Notes: a model not told the origin generated them from the sequence alone. DNA of 64,000 nt from Roseateles depolymerans (GCF_003387155.1 NZ_QUMT01000005.1:124001-188000); one strand, 5' to 3'; positions 10,853 through 20,764 are shown, counted from the stretch's first letter. Program-made: numbers and translations.

Positions 10853-13800
10853 ATGTTCCCTCGTCCCACCACACCCTTCCTGGCGTTCGCGGGCGACCTC
10901 TACACGCCCACCGCGCTGGACCCGCCCCCGGCCAGCGTGCCAGCGCCGCCCCCGCGTGCGGACTGGACGTCCTACGAAGGGCCGGACAAGCTCCTCTCGC
11001 GGGAGTACCAGGCGTTTGAGCGATCCCCCGCGTTTCTGGCGGTCCATCGGCAATGGCTGGAGCGACTGGACGACTGCGAACGCTTCGCCACGCAGCGCTG
11101 CACGCCCGCAGAGGCCGCCGAGATCCTCGCGGGTCTGCAACGCATGCGCAGCGTCCTGCAAGACCAGTACGGCAGCCGCTTCGCAGGCGTCAAGATGCCG
11201 CTGCTCTACGGCCCAGCCAAACGGGCCATGGACCGCTTCTGCCAGCGACTGGCGCAGGAGGCGCTTCCGCTCGACTTCCGCCGCGCCCGCCTGCGCGAAC
11301 TGACCAGCGCCCTGCACCTCTGCCAGGCGGCGGGCCCGGCCTTTCTGAAAGCGGCCGACGCCATGGAAGCGCCGGTGGAGGGCCTGCGCGGCGCCTTCTG
11401 GGACATCTTCGCCCACCGGTCAGACGACGCGCTGCGCCGCATCTTCGAAGGCGAACACACCGACGCGCGATGGCGGGCGTTGATGGAGGTGCATGGGGTC
11501 AACCGGCTGCGGCTGGAATACAGACTGCCGGGCGCAACGCACTCGGACATCCACAGCCTGGGCCCAAACCTGTTCCGCCCGGATCAAAAGCCGCGCCACC
11601 ACCGCATCCTGCGCGAGGCCCTGGACCCTGTGCAGGTAGCCGAGGACCTCGCCGACCGCTACTGGCAAGCGCTGGGCAGCCAGCTTGCAGCCGAGGTGCC
11701 AGGGCGGACCTCGCGGGAGGATCTCAATCCCGCGATGCCGAAGATCCATGAGGCGGTCACCGCCTTGGGAGTCGCCCTTCATCCCGTGTCGATGAACAGC
11801 CTGCTGACGCTGGGCGAGGACATGAACACAGTCCATTGGCAGAACCGGTCGTCGCTGCTGACGCTGGACATGCTTGAGGCGCTGGAGCGGGAAGCCATCG
11901 TGGTGGAACAGCCGCGCGACACGTTGGCCACGCTGCAGGACGCCGAGTCGCGGCGGGTGCTGATGCGGGTCGGGACCGGGTTGTTCCTGATCAGTGAGTC
12001 CGTTCCTGGGTCCCCCACAGCCAGCCTGCGTCCGGTCCGCGTCACGGATTTATTGGCGCTGGCGCCCACGCTTCTCAAGCCCAAACCGGCCTATTGGGAC
12101 GCGCTGCTCGCGACCACCCTGCGGGACGACACCACGTCGCCTCTGGCGCAGATTCCGCCACGCTGGCTCTGCACCCCCGCCTTGTGCCGGTCCTGGCTGG
12201 CCCGCATCGACGACACGCATTGGACGCAATGGCTCGGTGATCACCCCAGACTCTCACCCGAACACTGGCTCCACATGGCCGCAGCCCTGAACCGCCTGGA
12301 CCGCAACGGCCGGCTCCAAAGCCTGTTGCAGGGCCATGCGCTGTCGGATGCACACTGGCAAAAGGTGCAGGCCAAACCGCTGCTCGATGTCGCGGTCAAC
12401 GCCATCACCTCGTCTGCGTGCGAGGCGTGGCGTCAGTACTGGCAGCACACCCTCCCCCGACTGAATGCCGGCACCCAGATGGCGCTGCTCGCCCCTGCCG
12501 GCCGAGCCAATCTGCTGACCCAGATGCTTCAGCGCGAGATGCGGTTTGGGGTGTCGCTGATCGCGGATCTGGTCACATTGGCGCTGGCCTGCGGGGAGGT
12601 GCCGAGATCCAAAGCGATGGCCCTGTTGGACTGCCCGCTGCAGTCCGTCATGACCAAGGGAAGACGCGTCCTGCTCGAACCTCTGCGCAACATGATGCTC
12701 ACCGCCATCCGGGAGCACTGGATCAGCCGCAATGACCTGATGAAATGGTTGAGCGAATCGGGGGCCGGCTGCGGCTGTGACGGGGCCATGGCGTGCCCGA
12801 CAGATGAGCCGCTGAAGTGGTATTTGTCGCTCATCGATCAACTGCAGTCCGAGCGACTGCTCGACGCTGCGCAGGTGCGCCGCCTGGTGGCCGATCTGAA
12901 GGAAGACGGCTCCGCCGTCAGCCACGAGGCGGTCTTCCACGGCCATGCCCAGGTCCTGACCACTTACTTCGGCTGGCTGATGGACGCCATTGAGGCCCAA
13001 CGGGTGCCCAAAGACCGCCTGCTGCCGCAGCTGACCTGCAATTGGAGAGAGGCCTTGGGGCTGGACACCCTGCTGGACCACATGGACGAGGCCTGCCTGA
13101 AAGCCTGGCAGGCCGTGCTGCTGAGTGCGGTCCAGCGAGGGCTGATCACGACCGAGTCGGTGGCGACCCTGCTCACAGCCAGGGATGAAGACGGCCAACC
13201 GGCCTTGCACCGTGTGATCGAGGACGTCGGTGCGCGGCCTCACCCTCCGAGTGACTCCCATCCTCCCCACTCCGCCTGGTTCAGGACGGTGGCGGAACTG
13301 CGGCGGGACCATGCGCTGGACGGCCGGCAGTTCATCCGGTTGCTGCGCGGCGGCGCCGACCAGCTCTTCGGCCTTGGACCGCCACTGTTGTACCGCTTGA
13401 TCGTGGCGCGCCAGGATCAGGCGCGCTCGTCCAGCTACCTGTCCAACCTGATCGGACTCCATGCAGCCCAACTGCTCACCGCCGAGGAACTGGCTTACCT
13501 CATCGGTGCCCCCCACACGCGAAAAATGCGGCCGGCCTTGGTGGTTTTGATCGAGAAAGGAGACCGACAGGGGCTTGAATACCTTGTGAAGCAGTTGATC
13601 CTGATGGGAGGGAAAGGCTGCCTTCATTCGCCAGCGCTGGTCCAGTTGCTCAATGGCCAGGTCTCCGCTGAGCCCGGTGCGCCCGGTGCGCCCGGTGCGC
13701 CCGTGGCCCGCGGTGTGCTGACGCCCGGCAGCCGGACCGCCCTCGTCACCGCCATCCGCCACAGGGATGCGCAGGCGCTGAGACTGCTGCTGGACGCGTC

Positions 13801-14143
13801 CCTGGCGATGGCCTCCCAGCGCTCGGTCACCACGTCGGACTGGCTCACGCTGCTGTTCCCCGATCACAAGGACGCAGACCCCGTCAGGGCGCTGCTACGC
13901 GTCCATCACCCACCGTCGCTGGACGTGTTCCGCGGCTGTCTCGCAGCGGCACGACGCCAGGGCCTTCTCACCGAACCTCAGTGGCAGCAATTGCACAGCC
14001 GCTTGCCGCCCGCCAGTCACGGCAGTCACGCCAGTCACGCCGTGCATGACACCTTGCAAGGCACCTCCCACGACAGCTCCCTCGACACCTCCAACGACGC
14101 CCCCCCTGACGCAATCACCCACGCCCGCCCCCTCCCTCACTGA
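10853..14143 (+). CDS. Large effector-like protein, paralogue 1 (unknown; NEL-like region plus helical repeats)
   Basis: I do not recognise this 1096-residue protein by name. It starts MFPRPTTPFLAFAGDLYTPT, sharing the M-F-x-P and Y-T-P-x pattern with four paralogues, and is closest to the copy at 23643. There is no signal peptide or membrane segment. Residues 40-290 are the conserved N-terminal module, with aligned cysteines at 75, 130 and 157 (LHLCQAAGPAF) and MEVHGVNRLRLEYRLP at 211-226. From about 430 onward it is helical repeats in which about 45-60 residue units recur, for example SAVSHEAVFHGHAQVLTTYF. A collagen-like GAPGAPGAP stretch lies near 942-951 and a His/Ser-rich low-complexity tail follows. 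It is separated by 12 bases from the next paralogue, so they are co-transcribed. Secreted effector function is inferred. Confidence 0.8.
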   Translation: MFPRPTTPFLAFAGDLYTPTALDPPPASVPAPPPRADWTSYEGPDKLLSREYQAFERSPAFLAVHRQWLERLDDCERFATQRCTPAEAAEILAGLQRMRSVLQDQYGSRFAGVKMPLLYGPAKRAMDRFCQRLAQEALPLDFRRARLRELTSALHLCQAAGPAFLKAADAMEAPVEGLRGAFWDIFAHRSDDALRRIFEGEHTDARWRALMEVHGVNRLRLEYRLPGATHSDIHSLGPNLFRPDQKPRHHRILREALDPVQVAEDLADRYWQALGSQLAAEVPGRTSREDLNPAMPKIHEAVTALGVALHPVSMNSLLTLGEDMNTVHWQNRSSLLTLDMLEALEREAIVVEQPRDTLATLQDAESRRVLMRVGTGLFLISESVPGSPTASLRPVRVTDLLALAPTLLKPKPAYWDALLATTLRDDTTSPLAQIPPRWLCTPALCRSWLARIDDTHWTQWLGDHPRLSPEHWLHMAAALNRLDRNGRLQSLLQGHALSDAHWQKVQAKPLLDVAVNAITSSACEAWRQYWQHTLPRLNAGTQMALLAPAGRANLLTQMLQREMRFGVSLIADLVTLALACGEVPRSKAMALLDCPLQSVMTKGRRVLLEPLRNMMLTAIREHWISRNDLMKWLSESGAGCGCDGAMACPTDEPLKWYLSLIDQLQSERLLDAAQVRRLVADLKEDGSAVSHEAVFHGHAQVLTTYFGWLMDAIEAQRVPKDRLLPQLTCNWREALGLDTLLDHMDEACLKAWQAVLLSAVQRGLITTESVATLLTARDEDGQPALHRVIEDVGARPHPPSDSHPPHSAWFRTVAELRRDHALDGRQFIRLLRGGADQLFGLGPPLLYRLIVARQDQARSSSYLSNLIGLHAAQLLTAEELAYLIGAPHTRKMRPALVVLIEKGDRQGLEYLVKQLILMGGKGCLHSPALVQLLNGQVSAEPGAPGAPGAPVARGVLTPGSRTALVTAIRHRDAQALRLLLDASLAMASQRSVTTSDWLTLLFPDHKDADPVRALLRVHHPPSLDVFRGCLAAARRQGLLTEPQWQQLHSRLPPASHGSHASHAVHDTLQGTSHDSSLDTSNDAPPDAITHARPLPH

Positions 14144-14155
14144 GCCCCTATCGCC

Positions 14156-17100
14156 ATGTTTGATCCCCGCCTTGTGTCGCCGTTCCTCAACGACGTCCCG
14201 CATTTCTACACGACGACCAGCTTCTCGCCGCCGCCCAGGCTGGAGCCGCCCACCCGCCCAGCGGACTGGGTGTCGTTCAATGCGCTGGAAAGCACTGGCT
14301 CCGATGGATTCGAGGCATTCAGGGCCTCACCCGACTTCACGCTCGCCCAGCAGCAGCTCCTCGAACGGATCGAGCAATGCGAGCAGTTTGCCAAGCAGCA
14401 CTTCACGCCTGAAGAGGCGCGAAGCATGGGCGAAGGCTTCAGCGCGTTCCGTCGGAATCTGCTGGACAACAACGGCGCCTTCTTTGGTGACGCGCTGAAG
14501 CAGCTCTACGGGTCCGGCAAGCGCAACTTCGACACTTTCTGCCTGCGGCTGGAGCAGGACATCGACTTGCATCAACGCAAGACGGCCCTTCGGGAACTCG
14601 CCGGACAGCTGCACAACTGCCGCTCCTCCGGGCCCGCCTTCCACGACGCCGCACTCTCCCTGGACCGCGCCCCTGGCGGGCTCCACGGCGAGTTTCATGA
14701 CTTGCTGATGCAGCGCATCGATGCGCTGCTGCAGGAGGTGGTGAACCGTCCATTGCTCGGCGTGGCCCAGACCCGGCAGCATCTCTCGGAGCGGCAGGAT
14801 CGGCTCCGAGACATGGAAGTCCACATGGTCAACCGACTGAAGATGGAACTCGATCTTCCCAATCCAGGCGCTTTGGACTGGTTTGTCGGCGGGACCGATC
14901 TCATCGAGCCTTATCAGATTGGGCTGGCCAGGAACCTGCTCAAGGCACAGCTGCGGCCCGTCTTGCTGGCACGCGAATTGGCCGAGCGCTACATGGAGCA
15001 GTTTCGCAGCAAGCTTCCCCCCGAGGCGCTGGCGCCCGACGCCGATCTGAACTCCCACATGAAGTCGATCAACGACGCTCACCGTGCCGTAAGCGCCACC
15101 TATGGTCCGGTGAGTTTGCACCACCTGCTGATGTGCGACGAAGAGACCGACGCGTGGCGCTTGCAGCCGGACCTCTCCGTGCTCACCCACGACCTGCTGG
15201 AACACCTGGCGGCCCAGAACCTGATCGTGCCTGCGCGCACCTCCAGCATCTGGCAGGAAGGTTCCAAGGACGGCATCTGGGATCTCATGCAGGTCGATTG
15301 GCGTCTGTTTCTGGTGGAGGCGCGTGAGCCGCCCCAGGCCCCACCCGCCAAGAAGCCTGTACAGATGCATCACGCCATGGCCTTCCTGAACCAGATGCGA
15401 ATGGCCCCGCCCGCCGCGCTGGTCAGCGCCGTGCTGTCGGACACCCCAGGCGTGCAACGGCAGGTCCCCATGTCCTGGCTGAACGATGAAGCCAATCTCA
15501 CGACCTTTTGCCGCGCCCAGGGAGACCGGAACTTCCAGACCTGGATCGAGCGTAAAGAGAATCTGGCGGAGGCCTCCTTGTCCGTGCTGCTGCCCACCCT
15601 GGCCAACTTGGGCATGTGGCGGTCGTTCGCTGCCGTGCTCGACCAGGCCCCCTGGCCCGCTGCAGAGGTCGTACGGCGCGCAGGAGGTGCTGACATGTTG
15701 CTGCGGGCGCTCACCGCTTCCAGCGATCCGGTTCGCAGACGGTGGATGGCTCAATGCGAAAGCGCCCTCCCCGCCCTGAGCACCGAAGAAGTGAAAGCCC
15801 TGGTCGAGCTGCCGGCTGAACCCCTCCGCCGCGCTCTCGTCGGTGCAACAGGAGCCACCATCAATGGATTTGTGGACCTGATCGAAGCCGCCCACACGAA
15901 ATGCGCCTTTCCGCTTGAGAAGCTGGAAGATCTGCTGTGCCTGGACCTTGAGTCCATGATGGCTCGAGGCAACGCCGAGGCCCTGACCGTCCTTTTCAAT
16001 CGACTGGCAGCGCTTCAACGGCGAAACGTCCTGCCCGACAACTCCCTGGTCGACCTGCTGGGGGGCGAAGACGGCCAGGGCTGCTCGGCCGCCCTGGAAC
16101 ACGGACAGACGGACGTGGTGGACGCCTTCGATGAGTTCGTGGTCAGGTTGTTCAAGCAAAACGTCCTGGGCTACAACCACGTGGCCCGATTGCTGGGCCT
16201 ACCGAAGCGCAACCACGACTCGGGAAGCGCCAAAGCGATTCGCAACGGCCATGCGGCCGCCTTCTCGCAGCATCTCGCTCACCTGCAAAAAGCCTTCCAG
16301 CTGCAAGTGTTTCTGCGCGAGGAGATTTCCGATCAGCTCGCCTGCCGGGACGCGGCGAATCGGCCAGGGCTGATGGTCATGCTGCAGTCGGGTCGCCACC
16401 CCTGCCTGCCGGCCTGGCGGCAGGCCGTTGCAGCGGCCGCCAAGGGCGGATTCCTTCGTGAGCCGGAAGTGATGCGTCTGCTGGCCCCGCGTTCGGAAGA
16501 CGGCGCGCCCTGGATACTGTCGCTGCTCGAGAACCCCGCAGGCGCGCACTACGGTTCGGACTGGCTGGAGCAGGCGCACAAGCTCCAGGCAGCGGGGGCC
16601 CTGGGGGAGCATGCCCTGGTCGCGCTGCTGGACGGGTATCCCCGCCATCCGCAGGACTGGGACAGCAGCCTGCTGCTGGACGCCATGCAGCCGGATCGGT
16701 TTCCCAACACGGTCAAGCAGCTGATCAACCTCTTTGGGTTTGCCTACAAGCGCCATGCTTTCGCTCCGCGTGACCTTGCACAGTTGCTCATCCCCATCCA
16801 GGACCTGGACTCGAATCGCAACGCGCAGGCCATCCTGCGTATCGCCGGCCTGGGTCGGCATGTGGAAGCGATGCTCGAGGGATTGCGAGATCTGGGCCAA
16901 GCCAATCACCTGAGCGGCAGTCCGCAGCTCATGTTGCTGCATGCCATCGCCCGTTTCCGCCTGGCTCGACTGAGCGGCCCGACGCAAGCCGGCATCAGCA
17001 GCCTGCTCCAAAGCCTGTTGGCGACCGCTGTGGCCACCTCGGAACCCCCGCGCGTTCACGCCGAATTCTGGGGCGAACTGCTGCTGAATGCCAAATTGCC

Positions 17101-17380
17101 GCAGGACGGTCCCGCCCCGGACCCGGCCGACCAGCGCAGCGAAGTGATCGGCCTTCTGAGCCTGGTGGACCAGGCCGTCACCCGCGCGGAGCAGCTGGGC
17201 ATGATCGGGGCCACGGAAATGGCGAATTACCTGCGGGAAATCCGACGCCTCGGGCCGGCCGATGCCCCACTGAAAACGCCCCCACCCGTCGCCCCCAAAC
17301 CCAAGCTTCCCCCTGAGCGCCTGATGCGGGGGGCCGCGAACCAGCCGCCCGCATCCGCGCAGAGCCCGCTCCCTCACTGA
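14156..17380 (+). CDS. Large effector-like protein, paralogue 2 (unknown; NEL-like region plus helical repeats)
   Basis: This 1074-residue protein is unknown and most similar to the next gene. It starts MFDPRLVSPFLNDVPHFYTT. The conserved module spans residues 35-290: DWVSFNALES, RIEQCEQFAKQHFT (Cys75), DTFCLRL (Cys129), ALRELAGQLHNCRSSGPAF (Cys155), then MEVHMVNRLKMELDLP at 220-235. From about 560 there are repeats with the pattern G-C-S-A-A-L-E-H-G-x-x-x-V-V-x-A-F and S-A-K-A-I-R-N-G-H-A-A-A-F, suggesting ankyrin-like or other helix-pair arrays. The tail is proline-rich (PPPVAPKPKLPPE) and ends LPH, like paralogue 1. No signal peptide or membrane helix is seen. The start lacks a clear Shine-Dalgarno sequence and lies 12 bases after the previous stop. 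Confidence 0.8.
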   Translation: MFDPRLVSPFLNDVPHFYTTTSFSPPPRLEPPTRPADWVSFNALESTGSDGFEAFRASPDFTLAQQQLLERIEQCEQFAKQHFTPEEARSMGEGFSAFRRNLLDNNGAFFGDALKQLYGSGKRNFDTFCLRLEQDIDLHQRKTALRELAGQLHNCRSSGPAFHDAALSLDRAPGGLHGEFHDLLMQRIDALLQEVVNRPLLGVAQTRQHLSERQDRLRDMEVHMVNRLKMELDLPNPGALDWFVGGTDLIEPYQIGLARNLLKAQLRPVLLARELAERYMEQFRSKLPPEALAPDADLNSHMKSINDAHRAVSATYGPVSLHHLLMCDEETDAWRLQPDLSVLTHDLLEHLAAQNLIVPARTSSIWQEGSKDGIWDLMQVDWRLFLVEAREPPQAPPAKKPVQMHHAMAFLNQMRMAPPAALVSAVLSDTPGVQRQVPMSWLNDEANLTTFCRAQGDRNFQTWIERKENLAEASLSVLLPTLANLGMWRSFAAVLDQAPWPAAEVVRRAGGADMLLRALTASSDPVRRRWMAQCESALPALSTEEVKALVELPAEPLRRALVGATGATINGFVDLIEAAHTKCAFPLEKLEDLLCLDLESMMARGNAEALTVLFNRLAALQRRNVLPDNSLVDLLGGEDGQGCSAALEHGQTDVVDAFDEFVVRLFKQNVLGYNHVARLLGLPKRNHDSGSAKAIRNGHAAAFSQHLAHLQKAFQLQVFLREEISDQLACRDAANRPGLMVMLQSGRHPCLPAWRQAVAAAAKGGFLREPEVMRLLAPRSEDGAPWILSLLENPAGAHYGSDWLEQAHKLQAAGALGEHALVALLDGYPRHPQDWDSSLLLDAMQPDRFPNTVKQLINLFGFAYKRHAFAPRDLAQLLIPIQDLDSNRNAQAILRIAGLGRHVEAMLEGLRDLGQANHLSGSPQLMLLHAIARFRLARLSGPTQAGISSLLQSLLATAVATSEPPRVHAEFWGELLLNAKLPQDGPAPDPADQRSEVIGLLSLVDQAVTRAEQLGMIGATEMANYLREIRRLGPADAPLKTPPPVAPKPKLPPERLMRGAANQPPASAQSPLPH

Positions 17381-17392
17381 CACCGTGTTGCC

Positions 17393-20300
17393 ATGTTCAC
17401 CCCGACCCACCCATCGCCGTTCCTGAGGGACGTGCCGCATTTCTACACCAGCACCAGCTTTGAGCCGCCGCCGCGCCTGGACGCGCCCGTCCTGCCCCAG
17501 GACTGGGTGTCGTTCAACACGCTGGCCGCCTCCAGCGACGGCGAATTCGACACCTTCCGGAAGACCCCCCTTTTCGAGCTCGCGAAGCAGCAGTTCCTCG
17601 ACCGCATCGCGCAATGCGAGCAGTTTGCCCACGCGCATTTCACCCGCGAAGAGCAGCTGAGCATTCTCGATGGTTTGGCCAAGTTCCGGGGTCGTCTGCT
17701 GGTCGGCGACGGTGACACCTACTTTGGCCATACCCTGTCGCAGCTGTATGGGTCGGGCAAACGTCATTTCGACACCTTCTGCCTGCGGCTGCAGCAGGAC
17801 ATCGACCTGCATCAACGCAAGGCGGCCTTGCGAGAGCTCGCCAGCGAGCTGCACAACTGCCGGTCGACCGGCCCGGCCTTCCACGACGCCGCGTTGGCCC
17901 TGGACCGCGCGCCTGGGGGCCTGCATGGTGAGTTCCATGAGCTGCTGATGCAGCGCATCGATGCGCTGCTGCGAGAGGTGGTGAACCGTCCGATGCGAGG
18001 CGTCCCGCAAACGCCGGAGAACGTGACCAAACGGCTGAGGAGGCTCGAACGCATGGAAGTCCACATGATCAATCGCCTGAAGGTGGAGCTGGATCTTCCC
18101 AATGTGGGCGCGCTGGACCGCTTTATGGGTGCGGCGAACTTGGTCGAAACCTATCAGATCGATGAAGCCAAGGACCTGCTCAAAGCCGAGTTGCGACCGG
18201 TGCTGCTGGCACGCGACCTGGCGGACCGCTACATGATGCAGCTGCGCAGCAAATTGCCCAAAGAGGCGGTCGCGCCGGGCGCCAAGCTCGGCGATCACAT
18301 GGCTGCGATTGAACAAGCCCAGCGCGCCTTGAATGCGACCTTTGGCCCGGTGAGCCTGCACAGCATCCTGACGATGGACGACGACGCCGGCGAGTGCCAG
18401 TGGCAGGAAGACCGGTCGCTGCTGGCGCTCGATCTGCTGGAGTCGCTGGCCCGGCAGAACCTGATCGTCCCGCAACCCTGCTCCAGTGTGCTGCGCGACG
18501 GCTCCAAAGATGGCGTCTGGGACCTGATGCAGGTCGATTGGCGACTCTTCCTGGTGGAGCAACGCACAACGCCCACGGCCCCGGCGGAGAGGACGCCGGC
18601 GCGGATGCATCACGCATTGAAACTGATGGACCAGTTGCCCATGCAGCCCCCCCCTGCTGCACTCACCACCGCGGTGTTGACAGACAAGCCGGAGAACTGG
18701 CGCGAAATGCCCATCAGTTGGTTGACGACCGAAGCCCATGTCAGCCGATTCTGCCGTTCCCAGGGAGACGCCCATATCCAGACCGTGCTGCAACGGGAAG
18801 GGCCTCTGGACTGCTCGTACTTGTCGCTATTGCTGCCCACGCTGACCGATCTGAGCATGTGGCGCTCGTTGTCCACAGTGTTCAATCCGAAAAACAATCA
18901 CTCAGAGGTCTGCGTGCGGGCGGCGGGCGGCCAGAAGATGTTGCTGAGGGCCTTGACTCACTCCTGCGATCAAACGCGCAGGCAGTGGCTCAAAACTTTC
19001 AGGGATGCCGTCCCTAAGACCAGCACCGAGGAGGTGAAAGCGTGGTTCGAGCTTCCCACCCAACGCACCCGACGGGCATTGACCAGCGCCGGCTTCGGCT
19101 CAATCCTCGACTACCTCCACCTGGTGACCGCGGCACACGACAAAGCGGGCTTCGAGGCCCGGAAGTTGCACGACCTTCTGGACATCGACATCCAGGCGAT
19201 GATGAAGAACGGCAACTTCGTCACCCTGAATTCCTATGTCGAGCAAGTGGTTGCACTGCACTTGCGCGGGACCGTCAGCGTTGACTCGCTGTTTACCCTG
19301 CTGGACGGCGAGGACCGCCAGGGCTGCTCCGGCGCCTTGGAAGTCGGAAGCAAGGAGGTGGTGGAGTGGTATGACCGGCAGGTGCTGCATCTGCACGGCC
19401 GTAACGTGTTCATGGCCAAGCGTGTGGCCAGCTTGCTGTCTTGCAGACCGCCCTGCCAGGACTCAGGGGCGGTGAAAGCCATCCGCAATGGCCATGATGA
19501 CGCCTTGTCCGCCCATTTCACGCAGTTGCACCGCGCTTTCGAGATGAGTGTTTTTTCTCCGGAAGAGTTTGCCGAAGTCCTGGCCTGCCGGGATGCAAGG
19601 GGCCGCTCCGGCTTGTTCACCATGCTCGGACAATCGGACCTTCACCCCTGCCTTGCACCCTGGCGGCGGGCCATCGTCGAAGCGGCCAGGACCAAGCGCC
19701 TGCCCGAGTCTGCGGTGATGGGGCTGCTGGCCCCGCGCACGGAAGACGGCAGACACCTCCTCCTGACTCTGTTCGACGGCGCGGGCGGCGTGCAGCGCGG
19801 CAAAGCCTGGCTGGCTGAAGCCGCGAGGATCAAAGACGCCGGCATCCTGAATCAGCAAGCCTTCACCGCCTTGCTGGGCGGCTATCCGCGCATGGCAGAC
19901 TACCCGGAGAACGGCTTGTTGCTGGAGGCGATGCAAGCCAGTGAATCCCCTGACAACGTCACTCAATTGCTTGAGTTGATGGGTTTTGCTTACGAGCGCT
20001 ACAAGCTGTCCGAGGGGGAGCTGGCGCAATTGCTGATCCCCCTTCAAGACCCAGAGTTCTCCCCCCGGCCAACGGCCCTGAAAAAGCTGCTTCCGCTGAG
20101 CGCGCATTGGCGAGCGATGGTGGAGGGCTTGCTGGCGCTGGGCGAGGCCGGTCAGCTCAACGGCGCCCCCCTGCTCACGCTGCTGCACGCCATCGCCCGG
20201 TTGCGCCTTTCGTCGGTGAGTGTGCTGGCCGAATCCGACTTGCAGCGCTTCATCAAAAAGCTGCTGGGGACCGAAGTCGCCACCGCGGACCAGCAGCGCG

Positions 20301-20764
20301 TCCAGGGTCGCTTTTGGGGCGAATTGCTGCTGAACTGCGACGAGCCGAGGGCCGCAACGTCAGGCAGCCGCGAGGACGCCGTCGCGATCTTGAAGCTCCT
20401 CGAGAACGCAGTGATTCAGGCGGAGCAACGTCGCATGATTCCGAGCGCCGACGGGGTTCAGTACCTCGCTGAAATCCGACAACTGCACGAGACGCATGGA
20501 CAAGCGCATCCCCCGCAGAAACCGCGCAAACCGCAGCCCCTGCCACGGTTTCAAACGTCAACGGCAACGGCTGGTCAGGGGTCTGCCCAGCCGCCTTCAT
20601 CAACGCTGATGCCGCCGCCTGTTGCGCCGCGGCCGGCTCGTCCGGGCCCCTCCGCCGCTGGCGCCAGCGGTAACGCCAGTGGCGGGGCCAGCGGCGGGGC
20701 CAGCGGCGGGGCCAGCCGTGGCGCCGCTGGCGTTTCGACTGCTGCCTTTCACACTCGGTTCTGA
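17393..20764 (+). CDS. Large effector-like protein, paralogue 3 (unknown; NEL-like region plus helical repeats)
   Basis: This 1123-residue protein is the nearest relative of paralogue 2, with long stretches nearly identical such as IDLHQRKAALRELASELHNC. The invariant cysteines are 75, 130 and 156; MEVHMINRLKVELDLP is at 221-236, followed by RFMG. The NEL-like spacing is clearest in this copy: 66 residues from Cys156 to Glu222. Helical repeats cover about 370-1000. The C-terminus is a Pro-rich segment (LMPPPVAPRPARPGP) followed by a Gly/Ala/Ser repeat (GGAS three times) and FHTRF. It begins 12 bases after paralogue 2 and is last of the first three-gene block. The minus-strand gcd gene then ends 38 bp downstream. 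The function is unknown; a secreted effector is inferred. Confidence 0.8.
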   Translation: MFTPTHPSPFLRDVPHFYTSTSFEPPPRLDAPVLPQDWVSFNTLAASSDGEFDTFRKTPLFELAKQQFLDRIAQCEQFAHAHFTREEQLSILDGLAKFRGRLLVGDGDTYFGHTLSQLYGSGKRHFDTFCLRLQQDIDLHQRKAALRELASELHNCRSTGPAFHDAALALDRAPGGLHGEFHELLMQRIDALLREVVNRPMRGVPQTPENVTKRLRRLERMEVHMINRLKVELDLPNVGALDRFMGAANLVETYQIDEAKDLLKAELRPVLLARDLADRYMMQLRSKLPKEAVAPGAKLGDHMAAIEQAQRALNATFGPVSLHSILTMDDDAGECQWQEDRSLLALDLLESLARQNLIVPQPCSSVLRDGSKDGVWDLMQVDWRLFLVEQRTTPTAPAERTPARMHHALKLMDQLPMQPPPAALTTAVLTDKPENWREMPISWLTTEAHVSRFCRSQGDAHIQTVLQREGPLDCSYLSLLLPTLTDLSMWRSLSTVFNPKNNHSEVCVRAAGGQKMLLRALTHSCDQTRRQWLKTFRDAVPKTSTEEVKAWFELPTQRTRRALTSAGFGSILDYLHLVTAAHDKAGFEARKLHDLLDIDIQAMMKNGNFVTLNSYVEQVVALHLRGTVSVDSLFTLLDGEDRQGCSGALEVGSKEVVEWYDRQVLHLHGRNVFMAKRVASLLSCRPPCQDSGAVKAIRNGHDDALSAHFTQLHRAFEMSVFSPEEFAEVLACRDARGRSGLFTMLGQSDLHPCLAPWRRAIVEAARTKRLPESAVMGLLAPRTEDGRHLLLTLFDGAGGVQRGKAWLAEAARIKDAGILNQQAFTALLGGYPRMADYPENGLLLEAMQASESPDNVTQLLELMGFAYERYKLSEGELAQLLIPLQDPEFSPRPTALKKLLPLSAHWRAMVEGLLALGEAGQLNGAPLLTLLHAIARLRLSSVSVLAESDLQRFIKKLLGTEVATADQQRVQGRFWGELLLNCDEPRAATSGSREDAVAILKLLENAVIQAEQRRMIPSADGVQYLAEIRQLHETHGQAHPPQKPRKPQPLPRFQTSTATAGQGSAQPPSSTLMPPPVAPRPARPGPSAAGASGNASGGASGGASGGASRGAAGVSTAAFHTRF

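Noticed and set aside
14327-18793. Minus-strand frames of 617 and 864 codons
   Set aside because: They are antisense to effector-like paralogues 2 and 3. The two frames resemble each other only because the sense genes are paralogous. The sense frames share conserved N-terminal and repeat motifs.
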